From: Curtobacterium sp. VKM Ac-1393
GTDB lineage: Bacteria; Actinomycetota; Actinomycetes; Actinomycetales; Microbacteriaceae
Length of the DNA stretch: 64,000 nt
Direction: 5' to 3'
NCBI RefSeq assembly: GCF_015350995.1
Contig: NZ_JADKRW010000003.1
Span: 1-64,000 of the forward strand
The notes under the pieces are model-generated. The model was not told the origin of the DNA. It ran no database searches and was given only the letters and a program-made list of their open reading frames with translations. Position numbers and translations under genes: made by a program. The first letter of the stretch is position 1. Every line of letters starts with the position of its first letter. This document shows positions 31,885-40,997 of the stretch, in pieces.

Positions 31885-32819
31885 GCAGTGAGCCCCTCGA
31901 AGAGCACCGTCGACAGGTAGCGCTCTCCGGTGTCGCAGACGATCGCGACGATGCGCTTGCCCGCGTTCTCGGGTCGGGCGGCGATCTCGAGTGCGGCGTG
32001 GATGATCGCGCCGGACGAGATGCCGGCGAGGATCCCCTCGTCGGTCGCGAGCGCCCGCGCCACACGCAGGGCGTCGTCGAGCTCGACGTCGAACACCTCG
32101 TCGATGACGGACTGGTCGAGGACCTCGGGGATGAAGTTCGCACCGATGCCCGCGATCTTGTGCGGCCCGGCCTTGCCCTCGGTCAGGAGCGGGGAGTCCT
32201 TCGGCTCGACCGCGACGATCTGCACGCCGGGCACGCGCTCCTTGAGCACCTGGCCGACCCCGGTGATCGTGCCACCGGTCCCGACACCGGCGATGAACAC
32301 GTCGACGTGTTCCTCGGTGTCGCGGAGGATCTCCTCTGCCGTGGTCTTCCGGTGGATCGCCGCGTTGGCAGCGGTCTCGAACTGGTGGGCGAGGATCGCG
32401 CCGGGCGTCTCGTCGACGATCGCGGCGGCGCGTTCGACCGCGCCCTTCATGCCCTCGGGACCGGGGGTGAGCACGATCTCGGCACCGTAGGCACGCATCA
32501 CCGCACGGCGCTCGACACTCATCGTCTCGGGCATCGTGATGATCACCTTGTAGCCGCGAGCCGCACCGACGAGCGCCAGGGCGATGCCGGTGTTGCCCGA
32601 CGACCCCTCGACGATCGTGCCGCCCGGCTGCAGGTCGCCGGATTGCTCGGCCGCGTCGATGATCGCGACGCCGAGGCGGTCCTTCACGCTGGCACCGGGG
32701 TTGTAGAACTCGAGCTTCGCCAGCACCTCGGCGCCGCCCGCCTTCGGCAGCCGGTTCAGCTTGACGAGTGGGGTGTTGCCGAACGCCTGGGAGATGTTGT
32801 CGTAGATCGTGCCGCTCAT
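31881..32819 (-). CDS. cysK: Cysteine synthase A
   Basis: O-acetylserine sulfhydrylase, PLP-dependent, 312 residues. NPGASVKDRLGVAIIDAAEQ carries the PLP Lys, and VEGSSGNTGIALALVGAARG binds the substrate carboxylate. HQFETAANAAIHRKTTAEEI, GVGTGGTITGVGQVLKER, which cups the cofactor phosphate, and LAGISSGAIIHAALE follow. All family motifs are intact and length is normal. First gene of the cysK-cysE operon; ATG 32819. Confidence 0.96.
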   Translation of the reverse strand: MSGTIYDNISQAFGNTPLVKLNRLPKAGGAEVLAKLEFYNPGASVKDRLGVAIIDAAEQSGDLQPGGTIVEGSSGNTGIALALVGAARGYKVIITMPETMSVERRAVMRAYGAEIVLTPGPEGMKGAVERAAAIVDETPGAILAHQFETAANAAIHRKTTAEEILRDTEEHVDVFIAGVGTGGTITGVGQVLKERVPGVQIVAVEPKDSPLLTEGKAGPHKIAGIGANFIPEVLDQSVIDEVFDVELDDALRVARALATDEGILAGISSGAIIHAALEIAARPENAGKRIVAIVCDTGERYLSTVLFEGLTA

Positions 32820-32964
32820 CCGGTCCGTCCTCATCGGGTCAGGTCGCGCATCGCTCTTCCTGGAGGCGCGGTGTGCGCCCGATCCTAGCGACCGGACCCC
32901 GCGTGCTGCTGTCCACTGCCGTGCACCGGCCCGGTACACCGGGCCGATGGCCGCAGGACCCCGC

Positions 32965-33993
32965 TCACGGCGAGTCGTCCTCCGTCGGCCGGAGCGCTCG
33001 CCGGAGTTGCGCCTCCGACGGCAGGGCTCGCTGCAGGTCCGCAGGCAGGAGATCGAACGAAGCCACTCCGACCGGCGCGTTGGACGCGCCGAGTGCGTAC
33101 CGGACCACGGCGTCGTTCTTGCCCGCGACGAGCAACAGCCCGACGGTCTCTGCGTGCGCTGGCCGGCGGAGCTCGGCGTCGACGAGCGCGACGTAGAACG
33201 AGAGCTGTCCGACGTTGTCGGGTCGGAACTCTCCCGCCTTGAGCTCAACGACCACGTACCGGAGCTGCTCGACGTGGAAGAAGAGGAGATCGACGAAGAA
33301 GTCGTTGCCGTCGACGTCGAAGTGCACCTGCCGCCCGACGAACGCGAAGCCCGTGCCGAGCTCACGGAGCGTGTCGGCAATCCGGTCCACCATGGCTGAC
33401 TCGAGGGCACGTTCGTCACGATCGCCGTCGACCGCCAGGAAGTCGAGGATGTACGGGTCGCGTGTGACCTGCTGCGCGAGGTCGTCACCGTTCGAGTCGA
33501 GTAAGCGGCTGAAGTTCGTGGGGGCCGCTGCGTGGCGCTCCGCTACTCGGCGCTTGATGTTGTGCCGAAGGACGTTCCGCGACCACGATCCCTGCACGGC
33601 TGACCGGGCATACCAGGCGCGGGATTCCTCGTCCGGTACCCCCAGGAGCTGGGTGATGTGGCCCCAGGGCAATTGGTCAACAGCCTGTTGACCAATTGAT
33701 GTTTCCTCAGGCCAGGCCGCCGCGAACTGCCGCATGTACTTGAGGTTCGTCGCCGACAGCCCCTTCATCGACGGGAACTCGCTTCGCAGATCGTCGGCGA
33801 GCCGGTTCAGGACACCGCTCCCCCACTGCCCGCTCTTCGACCGCTCGAGCAGTACCGTGCCGATCGACCAGTACAGGTGCACCAGTTGCGCATTCGCTGC
33901 CAGCTACACGCGATGCCGCGTCGCGGTCACCTGTTCGCGGATCACTCGGAAGGTGTGTTCGTACTCGGCCGGGAGCGTCGGTCCATCAGTCAT
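32965..33993 (-). pseudogene. YhcG/DUF1016 family nuclease gene with premature stop
   Basis: From ATG 33993 the frame runs TDGPTLPAEYEHTFRVIREQ to TATRHRV, hits TAG at 33904-33906 (codon 30), then continues in the same frame LAANAQLVHLYWSIGTVLLE. The N-terminal DUF1016_N domain continues with GLSATNLKYMRQFAAAWPE. The C-terminal YhcG nuclease-like domain has DGNDFFVDLLFFHVEQLRYV and VVELKAGEFRPDNVGQLSFY, the PD-(D/E)xK core. Apart from the stop the protein is full length (342 residues). Restart at GTG 33882 would lose the first helix. YhcG proteins are found near restriction systems; none is adjacent. Confidence 0.8.
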
Positions 33994-34071
33994 CCGCTGA
34001 TCGTGCGGGCTGGTGGCACGCGCCGTCCACGAATCGGTATGGACGGCACGCGCGAGGGCACACGGCCAGGC

Positions 34072-35109
34072 TCAGCGCACGAACGCCGTCCGCGCGAACC
34101 GCTCGTCGGTCGCCTCGAGCACCCGCAGCACGTTGCCCCCGGCGAGCGCCCGCAGGTCATCAGCTCCCCACCCGCGCCGCTGCAGCTCGGCGGCGAGCAC
34201 CGGGTACCGCGACACGTCGCGCAGGTCCGGCGGCAGCACCGGGGTGCCGTCGTAGTCGCCACCGAGGCCGATGTGCCCTGCGCCGGCGACGTCACGGGCG
34301 TGTTCGACGTGGTCCGCCACGTCCGACACCGTCACGAGCGGCGGCTCCCCCACCGAGCCGGCGTCCTCCCAGTCCGCCCAGTCCCGCGAGACGAACTTCG
34401 GCACGAACGTGATCATCACGACGCCGCCGTTGTCCGACAGCCACGCGAGCACGTCGTCCGGCACGTTCCGCGGGTGGTCGTTCACGGCGACGGTCGACGA
34501 GTGGCTGAAGACGACGGGCTGTGTGGCGATGTCGAGGGTGTCCCGCATGGTCGCCGGTGCGGTGTGCGACAGGTCGACGAGCATGCCGATCCGCTCCATC
34601 TCGGCCACCACCTGGCGGCCGCGGTCGGTCAGCCCGCCGTGCGGCTGCGAGCCCGTCGCCGAGTCGGCCCAGGGGGTGTCGTCGTTGTGCGTGAGCGTCA
34701 TGTACCGGACGCCGAGTCGGGCGAAGTCGCGGAGCACTGCCAGGTCGTCGCCGATGGAGTGCCCGCCCTCGGCGCCGAGGAGCGACGCGATCCGTCCGGA
34801 CTCGACCGCCGCCACGACCTCGGCCGCGGTCCGGGCGAGCGTGAGCGACTCCGGGTAGCGCTCGACGATCCGGTGCGCCAGGTCGATCTGCTGCAGCGTC
34901 GTCCGGACGGGGTCCGGTTCGTCGACGGGGACGAAGACCGACCAGAACTGGCCGACGACCCCACCGGCGCGGAGCTTCGGCAGGTCGGTGTGCAGCGAGT
35001 CCGTCTCGGCGTCGATGCCCTCGACCCCGGAGTCGTGGGTCTCGCGCCGCTCCCACGGCAGGTCGTTGTGGCCGTCGATGACCGGGAACGGGATCGCGTC
35101 GAACGTCAT
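34072..35109 (-). CDS. Membrane dipeptidase (peptidase M19) family protein
   Basis: 345 residues with the full binuclear zinc set of M19 peptidases: PVIDGHNDLPW (His-x-Asp), LLGAEGGHSIGDDLAVLRDF (bridging Glu), MLVDLSHTAPATMRDTLDI (His), PVVFSHSSTVAVNDHPRNVP (His) and HIGLGGDYDG (Asp). LTHNDDTPWADS is also typical. Probable cytoplasmic dipeptide or related amide hydrolase; no signal peptide. ATG 35109. Divergent from a GNAT gene. Confidence 0.92.
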   Translation of the reverse strand: MTFDAIPFPVIDGHNDLPWERRETHDSGVEGIDAETDSLHTDLPKLRAGGVVGQFWSVFVPVDEPDPVRTTLQQIDLAHRIVERYPESLTLARTAAEVVAAVESGRIASLLGAEGGHSIGDDLAVLRDFARLGVRYMTLTHNDDTPWADSATGSQPHGGLTDRGRQVVAEMERIGMLVDLSHTAPATMRDTLDIATQPVVFSHSSTVAVNDHPRNVPDDVLAWLSDNGGVVMITFVPKFVSRDWADWEDAGSVGEPPLVTVSDVADHVEHARDVAGAGHIGLGGDYDGTPVLPPDLRDVSRYPVLAAELQRRGWGADDLRALAGGNVLRVLEATDERFARTAFVR

Positions 35110-35153
35110 GGTCCCGACGCTACCGCGCACGTCTCCGTGGCTAGGCTCGACCC

Positions 35154-35729
35154 GTGGACCCCGTCACCCTCCGGACCGATCGCCTGGTGCTCTCCGTACC
35201 GGTGCCCGCCGACACCGAGGACGTCATCGCCTACGCGACCGACTCGGACGTCGTCGCGTTCATCGCGATGCCTGAGCCGTACGGGCACGCCGAGGCGCAC
35301 CAGTGGCTCACCACGGTCGTGCAGGCCGGCTGGGCGGCGGACACCCGCTACGAGTTCGGCATCCGTCGCGCCGACGACCCGCGCCTGCTCGGCACGGTCG
35401 GGCTGTTCGGCATCGCCGGTGGCGGCGCCGAGATCGGGTACGCGACGCACCCCGACGCCCGTGGTCGGGGCCTGGTGACCGAGGCGGCCGACCGGGTGCT
35501 GCGGTGGGCGTTCGCGCCGGCGCCGGAGGGACTCGGACTCGTCCGGGTGCAGTGGCGGGCGAAGGCCGAGAACGCCGGGTCGATCGCGGTGGCCCGACGA
35601 CTCGGCATGCGGTTCGAGGGACGACGGCGTTCGGCGGTCCTGCACCACGGCGTGCGGCACGACGAACTGCTGGCCGCGGTCCTCGCCGACGACGACCGGT
35701 CTGCCACGACGGACTGGCCCGCGACGTGA
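35154..35729 (+). CDS. GNAT family N-acetyltransferase (RimJ/RimL-like)
   Basis: 191 residues with LRTDRLVLSVPVPADTEDVI at the start, FGIRRADDPRLLGTVGLFGI, and the acetyl-CoA region GYATHPDARGRGLVTEAADR. VQWRAKAENAGSIAVARRLG completes the RimJ-like tail. GTG start at 35154. Its stop overlaps the next gene's GTG (GTGA). The acceptor substrate cannot be read from sequence. Confidence 0.88.
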   Translation: MDPVTLRTDRLVLSVPVPADTEDVIAYATDSDVVAFIAMPEPYGHAEAHQWLTTVVQAGWAADTRYEFGIRRADDPRLLGTVGLFGIAGGGAEIGYATHPDARGRGLVTEAADRVLRWAFAPAPEGLGLVRVQWRAKAENAGSIAVARRLGMRFEGRRRSAVLHHGVRHDELLAAVLADDDRSATTDWPAT

Positions 35730-36244
35730 CGGTGTCGTTCCGCGTCGTGACCGAGCTCGACGCCCCGCCGGAGCGCGCGTTCGCCCTGTCGCTCGACATC
35801 GGCGCCCACGAGCGGTCGATGGCCGCCAGCGGCGAACGCGCCGTGGCCGGCACGACGTCCGGCACGATCGGCCTGGGCGAGTCCGTCACCTGGCGCGCGC
35901 GCCACTTCGGGATCGTGTGGCGGATGACGAGTCGGATCACCGCTCTGGAGGCTCCGCACCGGTTCGTCGACGAACAGGTGCGCGGGCCGTTCGCCCGGTT
36001 CCACCACGAGCACCGCTTCGAGCCGTCGGCCGGCGGCACGCGCATGGTCGACACCATCACGTTCCGCGCGCCGTTCGGCCCGCTGGGGCGCCTGGCCGAG
36101 GTCGTCGCGCTCGCGCGCTACCTGCCGCGACTCATCGCGGACCGCAACGCCACCCTCGCCGCCGAGCTCCGCGCCGAGCGAGCGCACGGGGAGCAGGGCG
36201 GCCACGGCGGTCAGGGCGCCGCGAGCTCTCCCAGCGCGTCGTAG
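35726..36244 (+). CDS. SRPBCC (START-like) family protein
   Basis: 172 residues. The fold is recognisable by FRVVTELDAPPERAFALSLD, VTWRARHFGIVWRMTSRITA, APHRFVDEQVRGPFARFHHE and GGTRMVDTITFRAPFGPLGR. The C-terminal helix LARYLPRLIADRNATLAAEL closes the ligand cavity. Likely binds a small hydrophobic ligand; function unknown. Translationally coupled to the GNAT gene and overlapping the convergent RpiR gene by 34 bases at its 3' end. Confidence 0.82.
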   Translation: MTVSFRVVTELDAPPERAFALSLDIGAHERSMAASGERAVAGTTSGTIGLGESVTWRARHFGIVWRMTSRITALEAPHRFVDEQVRGPFARFHHEHRFEPSAGGTRMVDTITFRAPFGPLGRLAEVVALARYLPRLIADRNATLAAELRAERAHGEQGGHGGQGAASSPSAS

Positions 36245-37044
36245 GCACTCGCCACCGCGTCGACCCGTGCCCGACCGGCGGGGCCCGAGGCCTCGTACAC
36301 GTCGTTCGCGATGGCAGCGACGACCGCGAACAGTGCGGCCATCGAGTCGAACGCCGCCGGTGAGTCGACCGGGCACAGGATCGCGGTGTTCGCCGGTGCC
36401 GCGATGACGGCGGCGGTCGGGTCGCCCAGCACGACGACGTCGGCGCCGGTCGACACGCAGTGCCGCACGATTCGGTCGACCCCGGCGGTGTGCCGACGGA
36501 CGGTCACCAGGATCACGAGGTCGCGGCGGTCGAGGTCGGCGACCTCTTCACCGAGCCGCTGCCCCGGTGCCGGACCGACGCGGACGTCCGAGCGGACCTG
36601 GGCGAGCTGCGCGCGGAGCTGCAGTGCGACGGGGTAGGCGCCGCGCTCACCGAACACGAGCACACGACGGGCACGGACGATGCGTCGTGCGAAGCGCGGC
36701 CGATCAGCACGGGCCAGGGACGCGAACGCGGCGTCGAGATTGCGGGCCTCGACCGCGCGCTGGTCGACGTGGGCGGCGTCCTCCGCCACCCACGGCAGGC
36801 CGGAGCCACGCGCGGACATCAGGTTCTGCCGGACCTCGGCCGCGTCCTGGAACCCGAGCGACCGGACGAGCCGGGACACCGTGGCCTTCGACGTGCCGGA
36901 CTCGGCGGCGAGCTCGGCCGAGGTGCCGACGAGCAGGAGTTCCGGGTCGTGCCGGACCATCGCGGCGACGCGTCGTTCGGCGGGCGAGAGCTGCTCCCAG
37001 ACGGAGTCGATGCGGGCGCGGACGTCCGGTCCTGCGGTGCTCAT
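36211..37044 (-). CDS. RpiR family regulator, probable allantoin operon control
   Basis: 277 residues. The N-terminal RpiR helix-turn-helix (about 1-80) has LSPAERRVAAMVRHDPELLL and ELAAESGTSKATVSRLVRSL. The C-terminal SIS-like domain (about 115-260) contains VLVFGERGAYPVALQLRAQL and VLGDPTAAVIAAPANTAI. Last gene of the allantoin operon, with its ATG overlapping the stop of the amidohydrolase gene by 4 bases. RpiR/HpxU-type proteins control purine use in some bacteria, so local control is inferred. Confidence 0.85.
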   Translation of the reverse strand: MSTAGPDVRARIDSVWEQLSPAERRVAAMVRHDPELLLVGTSAELAAESGTSKATVSRLVRSLGFQDAAEVRQNLMSARGSGLPWVAEDAAHVDQRAVEARNLDAAFASLARADRPRFARRIVRARRVLVFGERGAYPVALQLRAQLAQVRSDVRVGPAPGQRLGEEVADLDRRDLVILVTVRRHTAGVDRIVRHCVSTGADVVVLGDPTAAVIAAPANTAILCPVDSPAAFDSMAALFAVVAAIANDVYEASGPAGRARVDAVASAYDALGELAAP

Positions 37045-38300
37045 GCCCGGGCCGCCCGTTCCACCGCGACGGCGAGCGCGTCGAGCCCGAGCGCGATGTC
37101 GGGCGTCGAGACGAACTCGTCCGGGTGGTGGCTGATGCCGTCCGGGTTGCGCAGGAACAGCATCGCGACGTCGGTGACGAGCCCGAGCGACATGGCGTCG
37201 TGTCCAGCTCGCGAGAACAACTCAATCGGCGCGGTCTCGCCCGTGGACTCGATGCCGGCGCGGACGGCGTCCATCAGCCGCGGTGCACAGAACACCGCGG
37301 GCGCACGGTGCACCTCGGTCGGCGTGACGCTGACCCCGCGCCGTTCCCCGATCATCGTGAACGCCTTCGTCAGTTCGTCCCACACCGCGTCGCGGCCGTC
37401 GTCGAACTCGCCGCGCAGGTCGACCGAGAACCGTGCGAGCCCCGGCACCACGTTCACCGCACCCGGTTCGACGGTCATGGTGCCGACGGTGCCGACGTGG
37501 TGCGACGCCCGGCAGATGCGTTCGACGGCGAGGGCTGCCTCGGCCGCGGCGAGCAGGGCGTCGTGGCGCCGTTCGTAGGGGGTGCCACCGGCGTGCCGGG
37601 CCTCGCCGACGGCCTCGACCGAGAAGCGTCGGGCGCTCGCGATGCTCGTGACGACGCCGAGCGCCTGGCCGGCCTGCTCGAGGTACGGGCCCTGTTCGAT
37701 GTGGGCCTCGAGGTACCCCGCGAGTCTGGTCGGGTCAGCCGCCGCGTCACCCACCCGGGCCGGGTCGAGCCCGAACCGGGTGAAGGCCTCGCGCAGGGTG
37801 ACGCCGTCGCCGTCGGTCAGGTCCCACCAGGACTCGTCCCACACCCCGGCGACGGCGGACGACCCGAGCAGGGCCTTGCCGAACCGGGTCCCTTCTTCGT
37901 CGGAGAACGCGATGACCTCGAGCGCGACGGGCAGCGGCCCCGCGGTCGTCAGTCGCGCAGCGGTGCGGATGGCCATCAGGACCCCGACGATCCCGTCGTA
38001 ACGGCCGGCGTCCACCACGGTGTCGAGGTGCGAGCCGAGCAGCAGCACGGGGGTGTCCGGCGTCGCGCCGTCGACCCGTCCGTGCAGGTTGCCGGCGGCG
38101 TCCTGCCAGGTGGTGAGTCCGGCGTCCTGCATCCACCCGGCGACGATCCCGTTGACGCGGGCGTGCTCGGGCGACAGGTACACGCGGGTGATCCGGCCGG
38201 TCTCCTCGGTGACCAGGGCCAGTTCGTCGCACCACCGCGCGACGAGTTCGGCGTCTGCGGTGGCCAGCGCGGTGGCGGTCACGACGGGGGCCGCACTCAC
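37041..38300 (-). CDS. allC: Allantoate amidohydrolase (M20 family)
   Basis: 419 residues. M20/Zn-dependent amidase motifs: LLLGSHLDTVVDAGRYDGIV (metal-binding His and Asp), SDEEGTRFGKALLGSSAVAG (catalytic Glu pair), GYLEAHIEQGPYLEQAG and LFSRAGHDAMSLG (metal His). RHAGGTPYERRHDALLA marks the lid domain. The enzyme class includes allantoate amidohydrolases, ureidoglycolate amidohydrolases and carbamoylases; allantoate is favoured by the neighbouring allantoinase and PucG-type aminotransferase. Four-base overlaps on both sides place it firmly in the operon. Confidence 0.88.
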   Translation of the reverse strand: MSAAPVVTATALATADAELVARWCDELALVTEETGRITRVYLSPEHARVNGIVAGWMQDAGLTTWQDAAGNLHGRVDGATPDTPVLLLGSHLDTVVDAGRYDGIVGVLMAIRTAARLTTAGPLPVALEVIAFSDEEGTRFGKALLGSSAVAGVWDESWWDLTDGDGVTLREAFTRFGLDPARVGDAAADPTRLAGYLEAHIEQGPYLEQAGQALGVVTSIASARRFSVEAVGEARHAGGTPYERRHDALLAAAEAALAVERICRASHHVGTVGTMTVEPGAVNVVPGLARFSVDLRGEFDDGRDAVWDELTKAFTMIGERRGVSVTPTEVHRAPAVFCAPRLMDAVRAGIESTGETAPIELFSRAGHDAMSLGLVTDVAMLFLRNPDGISHHPDEFVSTPDIALGLDALAVAVERAARA

Positions 38301-39529
38301 GCCAGGACCCCGACCGGTGCACCGGAGTAGACATCGAGCGCGGCGTCGACCCCGCCGCCGTGCGGGACGGCGTGCCCCGCCCGGCGGAGCGCGTGCTCCA
38401 GGGCGGCGAGGGTCGTCACGACGGTGTCCTTGCGGGCGTTGTAGCCCATGGTGCCGATGCGCCAGACCTTGCCGTGCAGCGGTCCGAACGAGGTGCCGAT
38501 CTCGATGCCGTGGTCGTCGAGCATCGAACCACGGACCTGGTCGCCGACGACGTCGGACGGGATCTCCACCGCGACGACGTTGTGCATCTTGTGTGCGACG
38601 TCACCGAACACTCCGAGCCCGAGCGCCTGGACGCCCTGCAGCATCGCGCGGCCCGCGAGTTCGTGGCGCGCGATCGCCTGCTCGCGCCCTTCGTCGAGCA
38701 GGATGCGGGCGCACTCGTTGGCGGCGTAGAGCATCGACGCGGCCTCGGTGTGGTGGTTCAGCCGCCGCGGACCCCAGTAGTCCAGGATCATCGCGAGGTC
38801 GAGGTAGTTCGAGCGGATCGGCTCGTCGGCGACGTCGTCTCCGGGTTCACGGATGCCGGCCTCGACGCTGCGGCGTTCGTCGAGGACCGCGGTCGCGCGC
38901 GGCGAGACGGTGACGGGTGCACTGCCGGAGGGACCGCCGAGGCACTTCTGCAGTCCGGCGCTGACGGCGTCGATGCCCCAGGCGTCGACCTCGAGCGGGT
39001 TGCCCCCGACGGTCGCCGTGGCGTCGGTGTAGAACAGCACGCCGTGCCGTTCGCAGATCGCCCCGAGCTCGTCGAGCGGCTGGTTCATGGTCGTCGAGGT
39101 GTCGCCCTGCACGATCGCCAGCACCTTCGGCCGCACGCGGACGATCGCGTCCTCGATCGCGGACGGTGTGAAGACCTGCCCCCACGCGGTCTCGATGGTG
39201 TGGACCTCGGCCCCGGCACGGCCCGCGATCTCGGCGAGCAGGTGCCCGAACCGGCCGAACACGGGCACGAGCACGCGGTCACCCGGCGCGAGCAGCGACA
39301 CGAGCACCGCCTCGATCCCGGCGCGCGAGGTGCCGTCGACGAGCACGGTGGCGTCGTTCGTGGTACCGAACACACCGCGGTAGAGCTCCTGGGTGTCGTT
39401 CATGGCGGAGGTCATCCACGGGTCGTACTGCCCGACGAGCGGGGTCGACAGGGCGCGGAGCACACGCGGGTCGGCGGTGATCGGGCCGGGGCCCATCAGG
39501 AGGCGGGCTGGCGGGTTCACGGGGTGCAT
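38297..39529 (-). CDS. pucG: Ureidoglycine/alanine-glyoxylate aminotransferase (PucG type)
   Basis: PLP class V aminotransferase of 410 residues. LLMGPGPITADPRVLRALST opens the family. VLVDGTSRAGIEAVLVSLLA, LFYTDATATVGGNPLEVDAW and SAGLQKCLGGPSGSAPVT follow, the last carrying the PLP Lys. Near the end GKVWRIGTMGYNARKDTV is typical of this group. In Bacillus, PucG transfers the amino group of ureidoglycine to glyoxylate, using the allantoate breakdown product made by AllC. The order allB-pucG-allC supports that role over alanine-glyoxylate exchange. ATG 39529 with AAGGA upstream. Confidence 0.86.
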   Translation of the reverse strand: MHPVNPPARLLMGPGPITADPRVLRALSTPLVGQYDPWMTSAMNDTQELYRGVFGTTNDATVLVDGTSRAGIEAVLVSLLAPGDRVLVPVFGRFGHLLAEIAGRAGAEVHTIETAWGQVFTPSAIEDAIVRVRPKVLAIVQGDTSTTMNQPLDELGAICERHGVLFYTDATATVGGNPLEVDAWGIDAVSAGLQKCLGGPSGSAPVTVSPRATAVLDERRSVEAGIREPGDDVADEPIRSNYLDLAMILDYWGPRRLNHHTEAASMLYAANECARILLDEGREQAIARHELAGRAMLQGVQALGLGVFGDVAHKMHNVVAVEIPSDVVGDQVRGSMLDDHGIEIGTSFGPLHGKVWRIGTMGYNARKDTVVTTLAALEHALRRAGHAVPHGGGVDAALDVYSGAPVGVLA

Positions 39530-39572
39530 GGTTGGTCCTTCCGTTCCGATCACGAGCGTACCGGAACGATCG

Positions 39573-40997
39573 TTACAAACGTGTTTCGGTGACCCGGGCA
39601 TCCGCGGTCACGGGCGCCGCGACGAGCTGCCCCTCGACGGCGGTGACGCCGGACGCGGTGGACGCCACCACGCGCCCGCGCAGCCAGGTCTCGGTGACGC
39701 GGCCACGGGCCTCCAGGCCGGCGAACGCGGAGACCGGGTTGCGGTGTGCGAGGCCCGCCACGTCGATGACCGCCGTGGCGGACGGGTCGAACACGGCGAA
39801 GTGGGCCAGCGCGCCGGGGGCGATGACCCCGCGGTCGGGGAAGCCGACGAGTGCTGCCGGACCGGTCGTGAACAGCGGCAGCAGTGCCTCGAGCGGGACG
39901 CCGCGGCGGAGGGCCTCGGTCCAGACGGCTCGGAAGCCGACCTGCAGGCCGGCGATCCCGCCCCAGGCGAGTCCCCAGTCGTCGACCTTGAGGTCCGCCG
40001 TCGACGGCGAGTGGTCCGACACGATCATGTCGATCGTGCCGTCGAGCACCCCGGCCCACAGGGCGTCGCGGTTCGCGTCGTCACGGATCGGCGGGCAGCA
40101 CTTGTACTCCGTCGCGCCGTCGGGGATGGACCCGGCCTCGAACGCCAGGTAGTGCGGGCAGGTCTCGACGGTGATGCGGACGCCGTCGTCCTTCGCGGCA
40201 CGGATCATCGGGATCGCGCCGGCGTCGGACAGGTGCAGGATGTGGACCCGCGCGCCGGTGGCGCGTGCGCCGTCGATGACCCGCGCGATCGCGGACCGCT
40301 CCGCGTCGACCGGCCGGGTTGCGAGGAAGTCCTCGTAGTGGCCGCCGAGCGCGGCGTGGTCGACCAGGAACTCGGGGTCCTCGGCGTGCACGATGAGCAG
40401 GGCGTCGATGCGGGCGACCTCTTCGATCGCTGCCCGCAGCTGCGCAGGCTCGAGGTGCGGGAACTCGTCGACGCCGGACGGCGCGGTGAAGCACTTGAAC
40501 CCGAAGACGCCGGCGTCGTGCAGCGCTCCGAGCGACCCGGCGTTGTCGGGGACCGCCCCGCCCCAGAACCCGACGTCGACGGCGACACGCCCCTCGGCAC
40601 TGGCGCGTTTCACGGCGAGCGCCTCGACCGTGGTCGTGGCGGGGATCGAGTTGAGCGGCATGTCGATGATGGTCGTGACGCCGCCGAGTGCGGCGGCCCG
40701 GGTCGCGGACGCGAACCCCTCCCACTCGGTGCGGCCGGGCTCGTTGACGTGCACGTGGGTGTCGACCAGGCCGGGCAGCAGGACGTGACCGTCCGGCACG
40801 CTGCGGTCGTCGAGTGTCCGGACCACGGCGTCGACCGGCAGGACGTCGTCGACGCGGCCGTCGCGCACGACGACCGCAGCAGGGCGGAAGGCTCCGTCGA
40901 TCCACGTGCGGTCCGCGCGCAGGACGAGGTCCGCGACGGTGTCGGTGTCGACGTCTGAGCGGGACCCGGTGCTGCCGTCGACCGGGAGGCCCGTCAC
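39573..40997 (-). CDS. allB: Allantoinase
   Basis: Opens the hydantoin ring of allantoin to allantoate. 474 residues, cyclic amidohydrolase fold. LLPGLVDTHVHVNEPGRTEW carries the HxH metal ligands, and GFKCFTAPSGVDEFPHLEPA the Lys that becomes carboxylated. LLIVHAEDPEFL and VHILHLSDAGAIPMI give two His ligands, and DMIVSDHSPSTADLKVDDWG the catalytic Asp. EWEGFASATRAAALGG and the KCCPPIRD segment match allantoinase rather than dihydropyrimidinase. The GTG start at 40997 overlaps the racemase stop as GTGA. Confidence 0.93.
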   Translation of the reverse strand: MTGLPVDGSTGSRSDVDTDTVADLVLRADRTWIDGAFRPAAVVVRDGRVDDVLPVDAVVRTLDDRSVPDGHVLLPGLVDTHVHVNEPGRTEWEGFASATRAAALGGVTTIIDMPLNSIPATTTVEALAVKRASAEGRVAVDVGFWGGAVPDNAGSLGALHDAGVFGFKCFTAPSGVDEFPHLEPAQLRAAIEEVARIDALLIVHAEDPEFLVDHAALGGHYEDFLATRPVDAERSAIARVIDGARATGARVHILHLSDAGAIPMIRAAKDDGVRITVETCPHYLAFEAGSIPDGATEYKCCPPIRDDANRDALWAGVLDGTIDMIVSDHSPSTADLKVDDWGLAWGGIAGLQVGFRAVWTEALRRGVPLEALLPLFTTGPAALVGFPDRGVIAPGALAHFAVFDPSATAVIDVAGLAHRNPVSAFAGLEARGRVTETWLRGRVVASTASGVTAVEGQLVAAPVTADARVTETRL

